From Parvularia atlantis (taxonomy: Eukaryota; Opisthokonta; Rotosphaerida), in assembly GCA_943704415.1 (NCBI GenBank), contig CALSCO010000320.1:1-12765 (forward strand): a stretch of 12,765 bases of DNA. The letters run 5' to 3'. The position numbers and the translations under genes were made by a program. Position 1 is the stretch's first letter. Every line of letters starts with the position of its first letter. This document shows positions 1 to 7,226 of the stretch, one piece after another. The notes under the pieces are model-generated. The model worked only from the letters and a program-made list of their open reading frames with translations. It was not told the DNA's origin and searched no databases.

Positions 1-25
1 GGGGGGGGGGGGGGGGGGGGGGGGG
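1..25. repeat. Poly-G run of 25 at the window edge
   Basis: Twenty-five consecutive G residues. Read on the minus strand this is a C-run directly after a CTGAC branch-point-like motif (26-30), so it would lie in the pyrimidine tract of the first intron of the minus-strand gene that starts at 260. It may be a real homopolymer at which an assembly ended, or a sequencing artefact; the sequence cannot decide. A second, shorter G-run (12760-12765) closes the window. Confidence 0.9.
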
Positions 26-68
26 TCAGCCGCGTGTTGCACACGCGCGCGCGCGCCGGCTGACGCAC

Positions 69-260
69 GCGCCACGTCGGCGTGACGACGGGCTGGCTCG
101 GGGGTGGGAGGGACGGGAACATGTCGGAGTAGGTGCGGACGGGCTTGGCGGACGTGGCGGGGGCGGGGGCGACTGAAGTAGACGCGGCCGAGGCGGCCGA
201 CGCGCCGTCGACGAACGCGTCGTCGGTCTTGTCGAAATGGTCGTCCGCGCCGTTGTCCAT
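69..260 (-). CDS. N-terminal exon of a probable vigilin/Scp160-like KH-domain protein (partial)
   Basis: The minus-strand ATG at 260-258 opens a 64-codon exon that ends at a GTGCGT donor (68-63), followed by a CTGAC branch motif (30-26) before the window ends; the rest of the gene lies outside. The peptide is acidic at the start (MDNGADDHFDKTDDAF), then Ala/Ser/Pro-rich, then has a TYSDMFPSLPPP segment. Animal vigilin carries a similar short motif (TYKD-FPPLP) near its N-terminus ahead of the KH repeats, and this is the only basis for the family call. Vigilin/Scp160 proteins bind mRNA and polysomes at the ER through tandem KH domains; none of these is visible here. The gene is divergent from the Ral GTPase and shares its promoter. 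Without the downstream exons the call remains tentative. Confidence 0.45.
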
Positions 261-515
261 CGCGTGTGTGGGGGAGTCGAGGGTGGGGGCCGAAGGTGTC
301 GCCGGAACGAGGGAGGGAAGCCGGGCCGCGACGCTGCTGCCGAGAGAGACGTCGAGCACGAGACAGCCGAGTGTTCTGGAATTTTCGACGCTCGCGGCCT
401 TGTCCTTCTGCGCAGCTAACGCGGCACGCGCGCGTGCACTGCACTCGCAGCGTCGACCGGAGCGGGCAGCGAAGCAGCGCGGCGGAGCAGCAGCAGCCAG
501 CGGACACGCACAGCC
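261..515. promoter_or_regulatory. Divergent promoter between the Scp160-like gene and the Ral GTPase gene
   Basis: A 255-bp stretch between two divergent start codons with no supported gene. It holds a GACGTC palindrome (348-353, the CRE/bZIP core type), a less GC-rich patch at 370-386 containing a heat-shock-type element, and CAG-repeat-like sequence just upstream of the Ral start (487-500), probably 5' UTR. I see no convincing TATA box. Confidence 0.6.
374..386. promoter_or_regulatory. Perfect three-unit heat-shock element
   Basis: TTCtgGAAttTTC matches the nTTCnnGAAnnTTCn consensus for heat-shock factor (Hsf1 family) in all nine core positions. It lies 130 bp upstream of the Ral start and 114 bp upstream of the Scp160-like start. 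The match is seen directly; binding and heat response are inferred. Confidence 0.5.
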
Positions 516-1457
516 ATGGCGCCTAAGCAGGTGCGGCGCGTCGCCACCCGCCGCCACGCACACTTCACGCCTGTGACCGTCGCGGCCCCGCAGCCCGTGC
601 AGAAGGAGGTGCCGCTCCACAAGGTCATCATGGTCGGGTCGGGCGGCGTGGGCAAGTCGGCGCTGACGCTGCAGTACATGTATGGCGACTTTGTGGAGGA
701 GTACGACCCGACCAAGGCCGACAGCTACCGCAAGAAGGCGCGTGCGCACGTGTCGCCCGCGGCGCCGGGGCTGACGCCGCCGCAGGTCGTGCTGGACGAC
801 GAGGAGTGCCAGATCGACATCCTCGACACGGCCGGGCAGGAGGAGTACGCGGCGGTGCGGCGCGCGGGCGGGCGGGCGGGCGCGGCACGACTGTCGCTGA
901 CGTCGCAAACTGTGCAGATCCGCGACAACTACTACCGCAGCGGCGAGGGATTCCTGTGCGTGTTCTCGATCTGCGAGCGGGAATCGTTCGAGGCCACGTC
1001 CGACTTCCGCGACCAGATCCTGCGGGTACTGAACGACGACGAGCGGGTGCGCCGCAGGCAGCCCCGTCTAGCGACTGCCGACCGACCATCGCGCGCGCGC
1101 GCGCGCGGGCAGGTGCCCTTCATCCTCGTCGGCAACAAGGTCGACCTCGAGGACAAGCGCGCCGTGCGGAAAGAGGAGGCGCAGGCCAAGGCGCGCGAGT
1201 GGAACTGCCTGTACGTCGAGACGTCGGCCAAGACGAGGTGCGCCGCGCCACTGGCGTGTGTGCACGCCCGCTCGCTGACGCCGCCGCAGCCACAACGTGC
1301 ACGAGGTCTACAGCGGGCTACTCAGGAAAATCCGCGACCGCAAGAAGCAGCAGCAGACGCAACAGAAGAACAAGAAGAAGTCGGTGCGTGCGTGTGTGTT
1401 CGCGCCGGTAGGGAGCCCCGCCCGCTGACGGCCGCGAGGCAGTGCATCATCCTGTGA
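516..1457 (+). CDS. Ral-type small GTPase with CIIL prenylation box
   Basis: Exons 516-530, 594-737, 786-854, 918-1046, 1113-1237, 1290-1383 and 1443-1457 give 196 aa (human Ral about 206). Visible G motifs: P-loop GSGGVGKS (20-27), effector loop [12 protein letters not shown] (42-53), DTAGQEEY (67-74), NKVD (127-130) and TSAK (156-159). The K-A-D of the effector loop and the [16 protein letters not shown] start are Ral-like rather than Ras- or Rap-like. A Lys/Gln-rich tail leads into C193-I-I-L, a CAAX box whose final Leu predicts geranylgeranylation and membrane attachment. In animals Ral-GTP acts through the exocyst subunits Sec5 and Exo84 in polarised secretion; a similar role here is inferred. 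Intron 1 (531-593) is the least certain: it is in frame, and its retention would only lengthen the N-terminus. Intron 2 has a GC donor. Introns 5 (52 nt) and 6 (59 nt) are required to restore the conserved [18 protein letters not shown] helix. Confidence 0.93.
   Translation: MAPKQVRRVATRRHAHFTPVTVAAPQPVQKEVPLHKVIMVGSGGVGKSALTLQYMYGDFVEEYDPTKADSYRKKARAHVSPAAPGLTPPQVVLDDEECQIDILDTAGQEEYAAVRRAGGRAGAARLSLTSQTVQIRDNYYRSGEGFLCVFSICERESFEATSDFRDQILRVLNDDERVRRRQPRLATADRPSRARARGQVPFILVGNKVDLEDKRAVRKEEAQAKAREWNCLYVETSAKTRCAAPLACVHARSLTPPQPQRARGLQRATQENPRPQEAAADATEEQEEVGACVCVRAGREPRPLTAARQCIIL
738..785 (+). other. GC-AG intron (Ral intron 2)
   Basis: Ral alignment needs DSYRKK joined directly to VVLDDEE, which removes exactly 738-785 (48 nt). 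The borders read AAG|GCGCGT and CCGCAG|GTC, with CTGACG just upstream of the acceptor. No GT donor gives the right frame: using the GTGCGC four bases downstream would shift the frame. A 16-residue insertion by retention is the alternative. Confidence 0.7.
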
Positions 1458-1725
1458 GTGCTGCGCGGCCGCGGTCGAGCTATGTTTCTTTTTTTTTTTT
1501 TTTTGCATGCTTTCTTTGCCCTTACCTGCCTCGCGAGTAACGTTTCCCCGGCGGGCGTTGAGCGGTCCTGCCGCACGCGCGCAAAGCCCTCCACTTGTCT
1601 GCACTACCTCCCTCCTCCGCACACTTTCACGCGCGAGCGCGCGGTGATCCACCCCCCCGCCCTCCCCATCCCGTCCGTCCCCCTGATGTGTGCCCGTGAG
1701 TGTGTACCTTGTGCATCTTCCACCT
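1458..1725. other. Convergent intergenic region, Ral and Ima1 3' ends
   Basis: A 268-bp stretch between two convergent stop codons. It contains a T16 tract (1489-1504) followed by pyrimidine-rich sequence, suitable as 3' UTR for the plus-strand Ral transcript. I see no AATAAA signal on either strand and no supported coding sequence; the open frame on each strand here is compositionally biased and lacks recognisable motifs. Confidence 0.6.
1489..1504. repeat. T16 homopolymer in the Ral 3' UTR
   Basis: Sixteen consecutive T residues starting 32 bp after the Ral stop codon. It stands out strongly in so GC-rich a region. It could serve as a U-rich 3'-end processing element or simply be a slippage-prone tract. 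Confidence 0.85.
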
Positions 1726-3615
1726 CTACAAGGCTAGCGTGACGAGCGCGAGCCCCAGCCACGCCGTTACAACCCAGCGCCCCATCAGCAGCTGCATCGA
1801 CCGCAGCAGCAGCAGCGCCGTCTGCAGCACGAACGACGTCGAGTGCCGCGGTGCCTGGTCGCGCAGCAGCAGCCGGCGCGCGTTCTCCGCGCCCAGCAAG
1901 GCCACCGAGCCCAGCAGGCACGCGTCCCGTGCCGTGTCGAGGGCGGCGGCGTGCGCCAGCGCCCACAGCGGCTGCACGAGCATGGCCGAGCTCGCGCCGA
2001 GGGCGCCGAGCAGGAGCAGGCCGCTCGCAAGCGCGGTCCACGGCAGCGTCACGCGCAGCTCGAGCGTGTCGTCGGCCGCGATGGATGTGCGCGGTTTCGC
2101 GGCGGCGTCGACGCGGCGCTCGTGGCCCAGCGAAACACGTGCAAGCTTTGTGTCCATGCCGTGTGTGATGTGCTGGCGGCGAGACATCAGCAAGCGACGG
2201 GGTTAGCACGTGCGCAGCGTACGTCAAGCGACAGGCCGTGGATGCGCGACGGCCGCACCAGCGACTCGGGCGGCGTCTGCCGTCGTCACGGTCAGCACCC
2301 CAGCCAGCAGCAGTCGGGCAGACGCACCGACGGCCGCGGCGCAAACATGTGGCGCGGCGTGATCGCGGCCGCAGGCGTCGGCGCGGCTGCCAGCGGCCTG
2401 GGCGTCATCGCCGACAGAACCGCGTCAAGGTCTTCCGCCAGGTCGCCCGGGTCGTGCTGCTCGGCGGCGCCAGCCAGCTCGTCCGCTAGCGACAGCGCTG
2501 CGAGCCCGGGCGGGTCGGTGCGCCGCGGAGGCGACGGCGTCCGCGTCGATGTCTCGCTGCGCACAGGCGGCCCTTGACGTGGTCGCTGCCGGCTGCGCAC
2601 GACGCGCTGTCGCCGCAGCTGTTCAGACGCGTGCGGCAGGCCTGTTGCGCACGCACGCCCAGCGACACAAGCAGAAGCAAGGCGTGGACGACGGCCGGCC
2701 AGGGCAGTGCGCCGCTGACGAGGACGCCCCAGCGCCCAACGAGCTCGACCAGTGCCTGCACCTGCGAGCGGCGTGCGTGAGGGCCTGCGTCGCGTGCCGC
2801 GGGGGCGCGACGCACGACGGCGGGGAGCGTGGCCACGTCGTGCACGAACGCGAACGCGGCCGCGAGCGCCATCCACGCATTCCAGGCGTGCGGCGCCGTG
2901 CCAATGAGGGCTGCACAACGCGTTTCAGGGTGCACTGAGCGCGGTCACGGCCGCACCTGCCACGTGCAGAGCAATGAAGGCTGCGCGGGTGATCGCGGCC
3001 GTGGCCCAGAGCACCCCGACGACGCCCGGCCGCACGCCGACGATGCGCGCGAGGCGCGAGTGCTCGGCCATGCGCGCGATGTGCCGCGTGCGCAGGTCCC
3101 GGTCTTGCTGCCGCAGCACGCCCGCGACGTGCACCTGGCACGCGGCGCACAGCGGGTAGCGCGCCTCGAGCTGGGCGCGCACAGTGCGGTACTCGTCGAC
3201 GGCGCGCGCCTGGTTGCCGTCGCTCAGCATTGGCCGATCGCGCGCAGCCACGCACCTCGTCGCGCGGCTCGTACTGCGCCATCAGCGACACGATCAGCTC
3301 CTGGTGCGCGTTGCACGCGACGCAGAGGTGGCTGCTCCTGTGCATCGCGCCTACTGGACGCGTGAGATCGGCCGGCGCAGCACGCGCAGCACACCTCGCA
3401 CGGCGTGCGACGGCTGCGCGGGCAGCGACGGCAGCGGCGCGTTGTAGTCGCCGTCGGGCGTGAAGCCGTTGTACGAGCCGCAGCCGGCGCACGTCCAGCG
3501 GTTGTCGAGCGCGCGCGGCACGAGCTGGTCCTGCGCGCAAAACCAGCAGTTGACGCGCGTCAACGAGCGCCCGCGCCGCCGGCGGTCACGGCTGCGCGCG
3601 CGCCTGTGTGTGTGT

Positions 3616-3646
<31 letters not shown>

Positions 3647-3764
3647 GGCTGAGACACCGAGCGCCGCCGGGCCATGCGCGCAGTACGCACAGGTGGCGCA
3701 GCGCGAGTGTCGCGCCGACGATCGTGAGCGCCATCATCATTGCGGCGGCCACCGCGACCAGCAT
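1726..3764 (-). CDS. ima1: Ima1/TMEM201 (Samp1/NET5) family inner nuclear membrane protein
   Basis: Minus-strand exons 3764-3691, 3603-3395, 3353-3256, 3209-2957, 2910-2657, 2606-2328, 2276-2223 and 2172-1726 give about 555 aa in consistent phase. Residues 2-22 form a hydrophobic segment. The Ima1_N zinc domain follows: VNCWFC (44/47), WTCAGC (63/66) then YNGFTPDGDYN, LCVAC (105/108) and LCAAC (148/151), matching human TMEM201 (VNCWFC, WDCPHC, YNGF--GDYN) in order and spacing. Helices lie near 191-244 and 262-295, then an acidic, Pro-rich linker (about 297-407), and three or four more C-terminal helices. Family members (S. pombe Ima1, animal Samp1) sit in the inner nuclear membrane and link chromatin and nuclear envelope to the cytoskeleton. 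Intron 1 acceptor could be 3604 or 3592, and intron 2 acceptor 3354 or 3351; both choices keep frame. An in-frame TAG directly precedes the ATG. Confidence 0.9.
3605..3648. repeat. (TG)13 followed by a G-run, inside Ima1 intron 1
   Basis: Thirteen TG units (3605-3630) run straight into G residues to 3648 (19 including the last TG base). On the coding strand this is C18 then (AC)13, ending exactly at the proposed acceptor AG, so it would form the whole 3' half of the intron. It is open in the Ima1 frame, so a naive gene call would translate it as Pro and Thr-His repeats. Confidence 0.9.
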
Positions 3765-3797
3765 CTAGGCCTATTCGGACCACAAACAGCGCCCCGC
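3765..3797 (-). promoter_or_regulatory. 33-bp gap between AKR stop and Ima1 start
   Basis: Only 33 bp separate the stop codon of the upstream reductase gene (3798-3800) from the Ima1 ATG on the same strand. The Ima1 promoter must therefore lie inside the last exons of the reductase, or the two genes are transcribed together. Nothing in the gap resembles a promoter motif. Confidence 0.55.
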
Positions 3798-5357
3798 TCA
3801 GACGTTGACGATGGCCATACCGGCCGGTGCGTAGCGCTCGCCCGTGACGTTTGAGGTCTTGACGGCGTCGCGTACGGCCTGGAGGTCCTCCTGCGGTCGC
3901 GGCATGTGAGATGCGACCGAGGTGCGCGCGCTCCGTGCGGCGTGCCTGCGTGAGCTGCACGGTGAGCGCGCCGTAGTTCTCGTCAAAGTACTTCATGCGC
4001 TTCGTGCCCGGGATGACGATAAAGTCGTCGCCTGCGCGCTGTGCATGAGCTCACGCGTCTCACCACTGCCCGCAGAAAGCGCACCCTGCGCCAGCACCCA
4101 CGCCAGCACAAACTGCGGCGCGTGCGTGTCAGCGCGCACCGGTCGCGAGCGTTCCCCGCCCCCCGTGCACGTGCCTGGCTGACCGTGCAGCCCTTCTTGG
4201 CCGCGAGCTCCTTCAGCTTGTCGACGAGCTCGAGGTTCTTGTGGAAGTTCTCCTTCTGCAGGCACGTTAGCAGACCGCGCACGAAGACGCGCACACGCGC
4301 ACGGACGGAGAAGCGCGGCGCGAAGCGGCGGTAGTCGTCCGGCGCAAAGTCGTCTGGCGACTTGATCGAGCCCGTGAGGAAGCCGCGGCCCAGCGGCGAG
4401 TAGGCCACGATCGACACGCCGAGCTCGCGGCACGCGGCCAGCAGGCCGTTCTCCTCGATGTCGAGTGACCACGGGCTGTACTCGATCTGCGCGCGCGCTC
4501 AGGCCCGGCGGCCTTGCACGCGTTGGGTTCGACGCACCTGGACGGCTGCGATCGGGTGGACCTTATGCGCGCGGCGCAGCGTCGCCGCCGAGCACTCGGA
4601 CAGGCCGAGGAAGCGGACCTGCGCAAGGGGCGCGGTGTGCACCGCACGTGCGCGCGCGCGCGAGCACCGCCGCACCTTGCCCTCGCGTACGAGCTCGGCC
4701 ATCGCGCCCACGGTCTCCTCGATCGGCCTGCGCGCGCACATGAGCGCACACGGGCGCGCGCGGCGCACATGGGGGGCGCACGTGTCCTTGTCGACGCGGT
4801 GCTGGTAGTACAGGTCAATGCAGTCCTGCCGACGCGCGTGGTGTCAACGGCGTGCCGCGACGATCGGGGCGATCGCGCCGCGCACCACGCCCAGGCGCTG
4901 CAGGCTCGCCTCACACGCCTTGCGCACGTACTCGGGCTTGCCGCTCACGGCGCGGAAGCTCGGGTTGGCCGGGTCGCGCACGATGCCGAACTTGGTGCTA
5001 CGCTCGCCTGGGTGAGGCGCGCGCGCTGCAAGTGGCGGGCGGGCGAGCGCGGCACCAGAGGAAGACCTCCCTGCGGCGCATCTTGAGCACCTGGCCGAGC
5101 AGGATCTCGTTCTTGAACGGGCCGTCTGCCGGCGCGCGCCGTCAGCAGCGGCGCGGGCGGGCGCCGCATCCGCGCATCGCACAGATGTCGGATGTGTCCC
5201 AGAAGGTGCATCCGACGTCGAGCGAGTGGTGCAGCACGCGCAGCGACTCCTCGTCGTCCGTCGCGCCGTAGAACTCGGACATGCCCATGCAGCCCAGGCC
5301 CATCGCGTTCACGAGGACCTTGGAGCGGCCGAGCTCGCGCATGAGAGCCGACTTCAT
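3798..5357 (-). CDS. Aldo-keto reductase (AKR13/YakC-like)
   Basis: Eleven minus-strand exons: 5357-5183, 5125-5056, 4997-4886, 4825-4782, 4727-4676, 4618-4538, 4486-4307, 4255-4175, 4112-4085, 4031-3946, 3890-3798; 333 aa, the normal size for a monomeric (alpha/beta)8 AKR. The catalytic tetrad is complete: D54 and Y59 (WDTSDIY), K84 (CTKFG), H128 (YYQHRVD). LGLGCMGMS-like start, [11 protein letters not shown] and IPGTKR NADPH-binding segments, and the GERY C-terminal motif support the AKR13/YakC group of NADPH-dependent reductases; substrates are probably carbonyls such as aldehydes or pyridoxal, but the sequence does not fix them. It is presumed cytosolic, with no signal peptide. Two introns appear to use GC donors. 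It is divergent from the bZIP gene across a shared promoter, so co-regulation (for example by stress) is possible but unproven. Confidence 0.93.
3891..3945 (-). other. GC-AG intron (AKR intron 10)
   Basis: On the minus strand the borders read ACGCAG|GCACGC and GACCGCAG|GAG, 55 nt, with a CTCAC branch-like motif. Joining here gives [22 protein letters not shown], the expected AKR C-terminal helix. The nearest GT donor (upstream, ACC|GTGCAG) keeps frame but deletes VQLTQ. Confidence 0.65.
4113..4174 (-). other. GC-AG intron (AKR intron 8)
   Basis: On the minus strand the borders read AGCCAG|GCACGT and CGCCGCAG|TTT, 62 nt, with GCTGACA as branch motif. This gives [18 protein letters not shown], in line with the CT--Q-ALAW signature of the family. 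A GT donor nine bases upstream (ACG|GTCAGC) keeps frame but removes the V-S-Q before FVLAW. Confidence 0.65.
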
Positions 5358-5628
5358 GCTGACTGATCGGCGCGTGTCACGTTGTCAATTAATTCGACTT
5401 TCGATCAGCTGGCACACGTAAGCCGCTTGCTCCTTTCGCCGTGCGGGCGTGGCGCGCGGGCGGCGGGGCCGGCTGGCTGGGGAATGATTGGCCTGTGCGT
5501 GCGCGTGTGTGCGCGGGAGAGAGAGAGAGGGGGGGAAGAGAGGATCAGCTGCGCACGCATCACCCCGGCGACACTTTGGACGCTCACGCCGGGTCGCACG
5601 CGCGCGCCGTTCGCACACAGAGTGAGCC
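5358..5628. promoter_or_regulatory. Divergent promoter between AKR and bZIP genes
   Basis: A 271-bp region between divergent start codons. It has an AT-rich core (AATTAATT at 5387-5394) near the reductase side, a CCAAT box in reverse orientation (ATTGG, 5487-5491), and a GA-rich tract (about 5517-5540) on the bZIP side. No supported gene lies here. Confidence 0.55.
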
Positions 5629-7226
5629 ATGAGCGGCACCACCAGCAGCAGCAGCGGCAGCAACAGCAACAGCGCCCGGCGACGGGCCAGCGCGCGCCTC
5701 GTGGGTGGCGACCGCCTCATGTCGACCGACGGCGACGTCAAGCTGGACCCGGAGGACCTGCTCGACGCGCTCGTGTTTGACGAGGCCGACAACACCGTGC
5801 CGACGCTGGGCATGCTGCGCGGGGACGACGACGACGACGACCTGCTGAGCGTGGACCAGGGCGTGCTGGCGAGCGCGAGCGACGAGTTGCGCCTGGGCCT
5901 GCTCGCGTTCGCCCCGGACGCGGCCAGCGCGGCCGTCGACGCGGGCGAGGACGCCGACACGGACGACGTCTTTCTCGGGTACCTGAGCCAGCCGACCGCG
6001 CGCGAGGTGCCGGACCTGCACAACGACTCGGACCTGTCGGACGACTCGAACGACGAGGACAGGGACGAGGACAGTGCGGACGAAGAGCCGCCGGCCAAGC
6101 CCGCCCCGGCCAAGGTCGTCCGCAAGGCCGCGCCCAAGCCGCGCGGGCGAGCGGGCGCGGTGCCGAGCGCACCTGTGTCGGCACCGGCCGCGCCGTCAGC
6201 GACACCGTCGACGGCACTGGCCCAGGCCCAGCCGAGCGCGGCGCAGCAACCGAGCGCGACGCCGCAGCAGGCGGACGGCAAGGGCAAGCCTAAGCGCAAG
6301 ATCACGCCCAAGCGCCAGGTGCGCTCGGTCCGCCCTGCGCTCGCACCGCGCTTACGCCGCGCCGGCGTGCGCAGGAGCGCAACCGCGACTCGGCGCGCAA
6401 GTTCCGCCAGCGCAAGAAGGAGTACATCTCGACGCTCGAGGAGGAGGTTCAGGCCGGGCGGGAACGCGCGCGCGCGCTCGAGCTGCGCCTGAGCAAGGCC
6501 GAGGAGGAGCGCGCGCACCTGCAACGGCAGCTCGCGGCACTGACGGGCGAGATGGAGGCGCTGCGGCAGTCTGCCGTGGCGTCGTCGTCGTCATCATCGC
6601 AGCGGCCGCTGGAGCAGCGCGAGCAGCTGGGCGTGGGACTGAAGCGCGGTGCGTCGGACGACGCCTACGCGAGCGGCAGCGAGTCCAAGCGCGCGCACGT
6701 CGACTCGCCGACGATGGACGTGGACGTGCGCGAGAAGGGCGCAGACGAGCGCGAGGCGGCCGCGGCGGCGCCTGCTGCTGACGTCGGCGGCGAGACGGCG
6801 GGCGAGGCGGCCGCGGTGCCGCTGCCGATGGCGACGCTCATGTCTCTTTTCGCCATGCCGCGCTTCCGCGCACTGGCGCTGCTCGTGCTGCTGGCCGCCG
6901 TCGTCACGTTCATGTACGGGCCCAACCTGGACGTGCCGATGAGCGTCCCGATCGCGCAGGTGTCGCTCGCGCAGCTCAACGAGCACCTGTACCAGCACCT
7001 GCACGACGCGCCGGCCTCGCCCGCGCCCTTCGCGCCCTGGACACCGCCCTCGGACGCTGGCTCGCCGCCGTCGCCGTCGCTTACGCTGGGCGAGCCGGAC
7101 GCGCTGGCGCACCTGGCCGCGCAGTTCTCGGCGTCGTCGTACACGGCCGCGATCGGCTCGGTGCTGCTCATGACCATGTTTGACCCGTCGCTGCAGAAGT
7201 GGAAGCCGTTCCTGCAGGCGCCGTAG
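5629..7226 (+). CDS. bZIP transcription factor with a candidate C-terminal transmembrane segment
   Basis: Two exons, 5629-6318 and 6375-7226, give 513 aa. The N-terminal half is Ser-rich then strongly acidic (six Asp at 66-71; DSDLSDDSNDEDRDEDSADEE at about 132-152), typical of an activation region, followed by Ala/Pro/Gln-rich sequence. Splicing joins KRKITPKRQ to the basic region ERNRDSARKFRQRKK (231-245), fitting N-x2-S-A-x2-F-R; Phe before the invariant Arg is also seen in the Yap family. A zipper follows (L251, G258, L265, A272, L279, L286, L293). After a Ser- and acid-rich linker, a 16-18 residue hydrophobic segment (about 396-411, FRALALLVLLAAVVTF) precedes a roughly 100-residue Pro-rich tail. 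This recalls ER-tethered bZIPs (ATF6, plant bZIP28), but tail function and cleavage are unproven. No target genes can be assigned. Confidence 0.85.
6319..6374 (+). other. Single bZIP intron placed directly before the basic region
   Basis: A 56-nt GT-AG intron (CAG|GTGCGC to GTGCGCAG|GAG, with a CTTAC branch-like motif). Its length is not a multiple of three. Retention would shift the frame just before the DNA-binding region and end at a stop at 6490-6492, giving an acidic protein of 287 aa that lacks the bZIP and the hydrophobic segment. Confidence 0.8.

Noticed and set aside
133-576. Plus-strand ORF over the left promoter
   Set aside because: It lacks an ATG start (opens with GTG), lies antisense to the Scp160-like exon, overlaps the Ral start and shows only composition-driven sequence.
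1092-1107. GC-dinucleotide run as a special element
   Set aside because: Short GC runs recur across the window (for example 4650-4661) and this one sits in Ral intron 4; it is best explained by base composition.
1458-1742. 94-codon plus-strand ORF after the Ral gene
   Set aside because: It begins with CTG directly after the Ral stop, translates the T-run as poly-Phe, has no recognisable domain, and runs into the Ima1 3' end.
2623-3540. 305-codon minus-strand ORF
   Set aside because: Only the short part around LCVACNAHQELIV (Ima1 exon 3) is real; the rest reads through introns in the wrong frame.
5385-6524. 379-codon minus-strand ORF opposite the bZIP gene
   Set aside because: It is antisense to a well-supported bZIP. 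Its Ser/Arg-rich composition mirrors the plus-strand codons, and no domain is visible.
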